From an uncultured Eubacteriales bacterium (GTDB taxonomy: Bacteria; Bacillota; Clostridia; Christensenellales; Aristaeellaceae), in contig CACZHW010000032.1 in the NCBI GenBank assembly GCA_902781095.1, positions 1 through 41,685 on the forward strand: DNA of 41,685 nucleotides, given 5' to 3'. Of the stretch, positions 39,907-41,685 are shown in pieces. Under the pieces are notes generated by a model. It had not been told where the DNA came from. It ran no database searches and was given only the letters and a program-made list of their open reading frames with translations. The first letter of the stretch is position 1. The number at the start of each line of letters is the position of its first letter. Both the position numbers and the translations under genes were made by a program.

Positions 39907-40820
39907 AGCTTTCAACTTTTGACGCGCTGAAGCACATCTCGTCCAGGGGCATGACGATTCTTGAGGGAGAGAAATTGGCGGAGTGTCGGCGAATTCTGTT
40001 GGAGATGCTGCGGGATGTGGACGAAGTCTGTGAGCGAAACGGGATATCGTACACGCTCTGCGGCGGAACAGCATTGGGCGCCGTGCGGCACGGTGGGATG
40101 ATCCCCTGGGACGACGATATCGACATCGCCATGTTCCGGGAGGACTTGGACCGGTTTCTTCCTCTGTTCAGGCAGGCCTTCGGCGAGCACTACTGGATCC
40201 ATACCCCGGAGGAGACGAAGGGGTATCCGAAGCTCTTCGTCCAGGTCCGGAAAAAGGGCACGCTGATGCGGGAGCTGGAGGACCTGACGGACGGAGAATG
40301 GGGAATCCCGCTGGACATCTTTCCCATGGAGAACACGTATGATTCCACGCTTTTGCGAAGGCTGCACGGCCTGCTCTGCCTGGGGATGAAGTTCGGGCTG
40401 TCCTGCCGGAAAATCCGTGCGGAGCGGGAAACGTTGCTGGGGCTTACGGAAGAAACGCAGGCCAGGCGGGCGATCCGCATCAAGGCGGCGATCGGCAGGG
40501 TGCTCTCCTTCGCCTCCCTGGAGGCGTGGACGAGGGGCACCATTGCCTGCTGCAAGCGCTGCAAAAGGAAGGGCAAATGGGTGGTCATCCCGTCCGGGCG
40601 CGGGCAGTTCTTCGGAGAGATTTACGAGCGCGCGGCAATGGCGGAAGGCACCCGGGTGCCGTTTGAACGCCAGAGCGCACGGCTGACGGACGCCGCGGAT
40701 GCCTATCTGAGGCAGCTGTACGGCGCAGACTATATGAAGGTGCCGCCGGAGGAAAAGAGGGAGCACCACGCGGTGCTGGCCTTCGATCCCGGCACCGGTA
40801 CAAGGAGGGACGAGGGGTGA
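39903..40820 (+). CDS. LicD-family phosphotransferase
   Basis: A 305-residue LicD/FKRP-type nucleotidyltransferase-fold enzyme. These transfer phosphocholine or another phospho-alcohol from a CDP-activated donor to surface glycans or teichoic acids. Motifs: YTLCGGTALGAVRHGGMIPWDDDIDIAMFRED near residues 50-80 with the metal-binding WDDDID, DIFPMEN near residue 138, and a C-terminal FGEIYERAAM..EG..VPF region. The next gene, a cytidylyltransferase, could supply the CDP-alcohol. Translation is coupled on both sides (ATGA upstream, GTGA downstream). Confidence 0.9.
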   Translation: MKLSTFDALKHISSRGMTILEGEKLAECRRILLEMLRDVDEVCERNGISYTLCGGTALGAVRHGGMIPWDDDIDIAMFREDLDRFLPLFRQAFGEHYWIHTPEETKGYPKLFVQVRKKGTLMRELEDLTDGEWGIPLDIFPMENTYDSTLLRRLHGLLCLGMKFGLSCRKIRAERETLLGLTEETQARRAIRIKAAIGRVLSFASLEAWTRGTIACCKRCKRKGKWVVIPSGRGQFFGEIYERAAMAEGTRVPFERQSARLTDAADAYLRQLYGADYMKVPPEEKREHHAVLAFDPGTGTRRDEG

Positions 40821-41530
40821 CCATCGCGCTGATCATCGCCGGCGGATCGGGGACGCGGATGCATCAGGACATCCCCAAGCAGTTTTTGACCGTCAACGAC
40901 AGGCCGGTGATCGTCTACACGCTGGAGGCCTTTCAGCGGCATCCGGAGATCGACGCCATCGCGGTCGTCTGTATAGAAGGATGGGAGCAGGTGCTGCGGG
41001 CTTACGCAGCGCAGTACGGGATCACGAAGCTGAAGTGGGTTTTCCCCGGCGGGGAAAACGGGCAGGCGTCCATCCGCAGCGGCGTCTTCGGGCTGGAGCA
41101 AAGCTGCAAGGCGGAGGACCTGGTCCTGGTCCACGACGCGATCCGGCCGCTGGTCTCTGCGGAAATCATCTCGGACTGCATCTCCAAGGCGCGGCGGTAC
41201 GGTTCTGCGATTGCGACGATTCCCTGCGCGGAGGCGATGCTGGAGACGGCGGACGGGGAAACGGCAAAGGCCAGCTACCCGCGGTCGCAGCTGCGCAGGA
41301 CACAGACACCGCAGGGCTTCCCGCTGGGAAAGCTGTGCGCGCTGCACCGGAAGGCGGCACAGGCGGGGATCACGGATTCCATTGCCTCGTGTACGCTGGC
41401 AATCGAACTGGGTGAGGAAGTCCATTTTTCCGCCGGCTCGGAGAAGAACATCAAGCTGACGACGGTGGAGGATATCGACATCTTCAAGGCGCTGCTGATG
41501 GCGGGGAAATCGGACTGGCAGAGAGACTGA
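40817..41530 (+). CDS. IspD/TarI-family cytidylyltransferase
   Basis: A 237-residue enzyme that forms a CDP-alcohol from CTP. Motifs: LIIAGGSGTRMHQDIPKQFL at the N-terminus, GGENGQASIRSGV, LVLVHDAIRPLVS, RRTQTPQGFPL and KLTTVEDIDIFKALL. The fold covers IspD (methylerythritol phosphate) and TarI/Bcs1-type ribitol-phosphate enzymes. Placement between licD and an epimerase/reductase favours a CDP-polyol role in surface glycan synthesis over isoprenoid synthesis, which is inference from context. The GTG start overlaps the licD stop (GTGA). Confidence 0.9.
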   Translation: MTIALIIAGGSGTRMHQDIPKQFLTVNDRPVIVYTLEAFQRHPEIDAIAVVCIEGWEQVLRAYAAQYGITKLKWVFPGGENGQASIRSGVFGLEQSCKAEDLVLVHDAIRPLVSAEIISDCISKARRYGSAIATIPCAEAMLETADGETAKASYPRSQLRRTQTPQGFPLGKLCALHRKAAQAGITDSIASCTLAIELGEEVHFSAGSEKNIKLTTVEDIDIFKALLMAGKSDWQRD

Positions 41531-41533
41531 GAC

Positions 41534-41685
41534 ATGAGCTTGTTGGACAGCAAAACATACCTCGAGGATCTGCACACGGCAGTCGGGGCGGCAAAAGGGC
41601 TGGACAGACTCTCCGGCGCGACGGTGCTGATTACCGGCGCCACGGGGCTGATCGGCTCTTTTGTGGCAGATATGCTGCTTGCGGC
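41534..41685 (+). CDS. NAD-dependent epimerase/dehydratase, cut by the right edge
   Basis: The first 50 residues of a short-chain Rossmann enzyme: after a 27-residue N-terminal extension comes VLITGATGLIGSFVADMLL, with the NAD-binding GxxGxxG. It starts 3 bases after the cytidylyltransferase stop, in the same operon. The family acts on nucleotide sugars, fitting a glycan pathway; the product cannot be fixed from the fragment. Confidence 0.85.
   Translation, partial: MSLLDSKTYLEDLHTAVGAAKGLDRLSGATVLITGATGLIGSFVADMLLA

Overview
The window reads as chromosomal DNA of a high-GC, Gram-positive-type Clostridia (Bacillota) bacterium, probably host-associated. This is inferred from strong AGGAGG-type ribosome sites, TTGACA-N17-TATAAT promoters, Firmicutes-style gene neighbourhoods (tgt-yajC, obg-yhbY), a DUF3798-type solute-binding ABC operon, and single-membrane envelope genes. 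No species can be named from sequence alone.

Left part (1-30.5 kb, host backbone). A divergent metal-efflux locus comes first: a P1B-ATPase running off the left edge, a stand-alone HMA metal-binding protein and an ArsR/SmtB repressor around one operator. Next are DegV, tgt, yajC, a HAD hydrolase, a TM2 protein, obg and yhbY, then a PutP-like Na+/solute symporter. A five-gene operon (10.0-15.8 kb) encodes a DUF3798-like binding protein, a two-domain ABC ATPase, two permeases and a small membrane-anchored protein. It is an ABC importer of unknown substrate. A convergent Na/Pi cotransporter gene carries what looks like a short-repeat deletion that removed its natural C-terminus and stop. gpmA, a MATE exporter with a LysR regulator, a Sel1-repeat protein, an AT-richer orphan gene, a peptidoglycan-binding secreted protein and cardiolipin synthase follow. 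A minus-strand operon then joins two half-size chromate transporters to citrate-lyase maturation genes (citXG fusion, citC). A second MATE gene is preceded by a structured leader with an intrinsic terminator, a candidate guanidine-IV (mepA-type) riboswitch.

Middle (30.6-39.2 kb, mobile). A tRNA-Leu(GAG) gene is followed by a tyrosine integrase and a prophage-like early module: integrase, two small genes, ImmA-like peptidase and CI-like repressor on the minus strand, facing Cro-like, small regulatory/zinc proteins, YqaJ exonuclease, RecT, a replication-type protein, a 54-aa membrane protein and a sigma/ArpU-like regulator. No capsid, portal or terminase gene is present, so it is a remnant or a satellite-type element. 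A TetR regulator, a DUF2442 protein, a cluster of hairpins and a serine recombinase come next.

Right end (39.3-41.7 kb). Downstream of the serine recombinase, two inverted 12-bp sites (AAAGT-AC-ACTTT) enclose a promoter that points into an XRE regulator translationally coupled to licD, an IspD/TarI-type cytidylyltransferase and an NAD-dependent epimerase. This is the layout expected of a phase-variable cell-surface glycan/teichoic-acid operon, and it is the most interesting hypothesis in the window.
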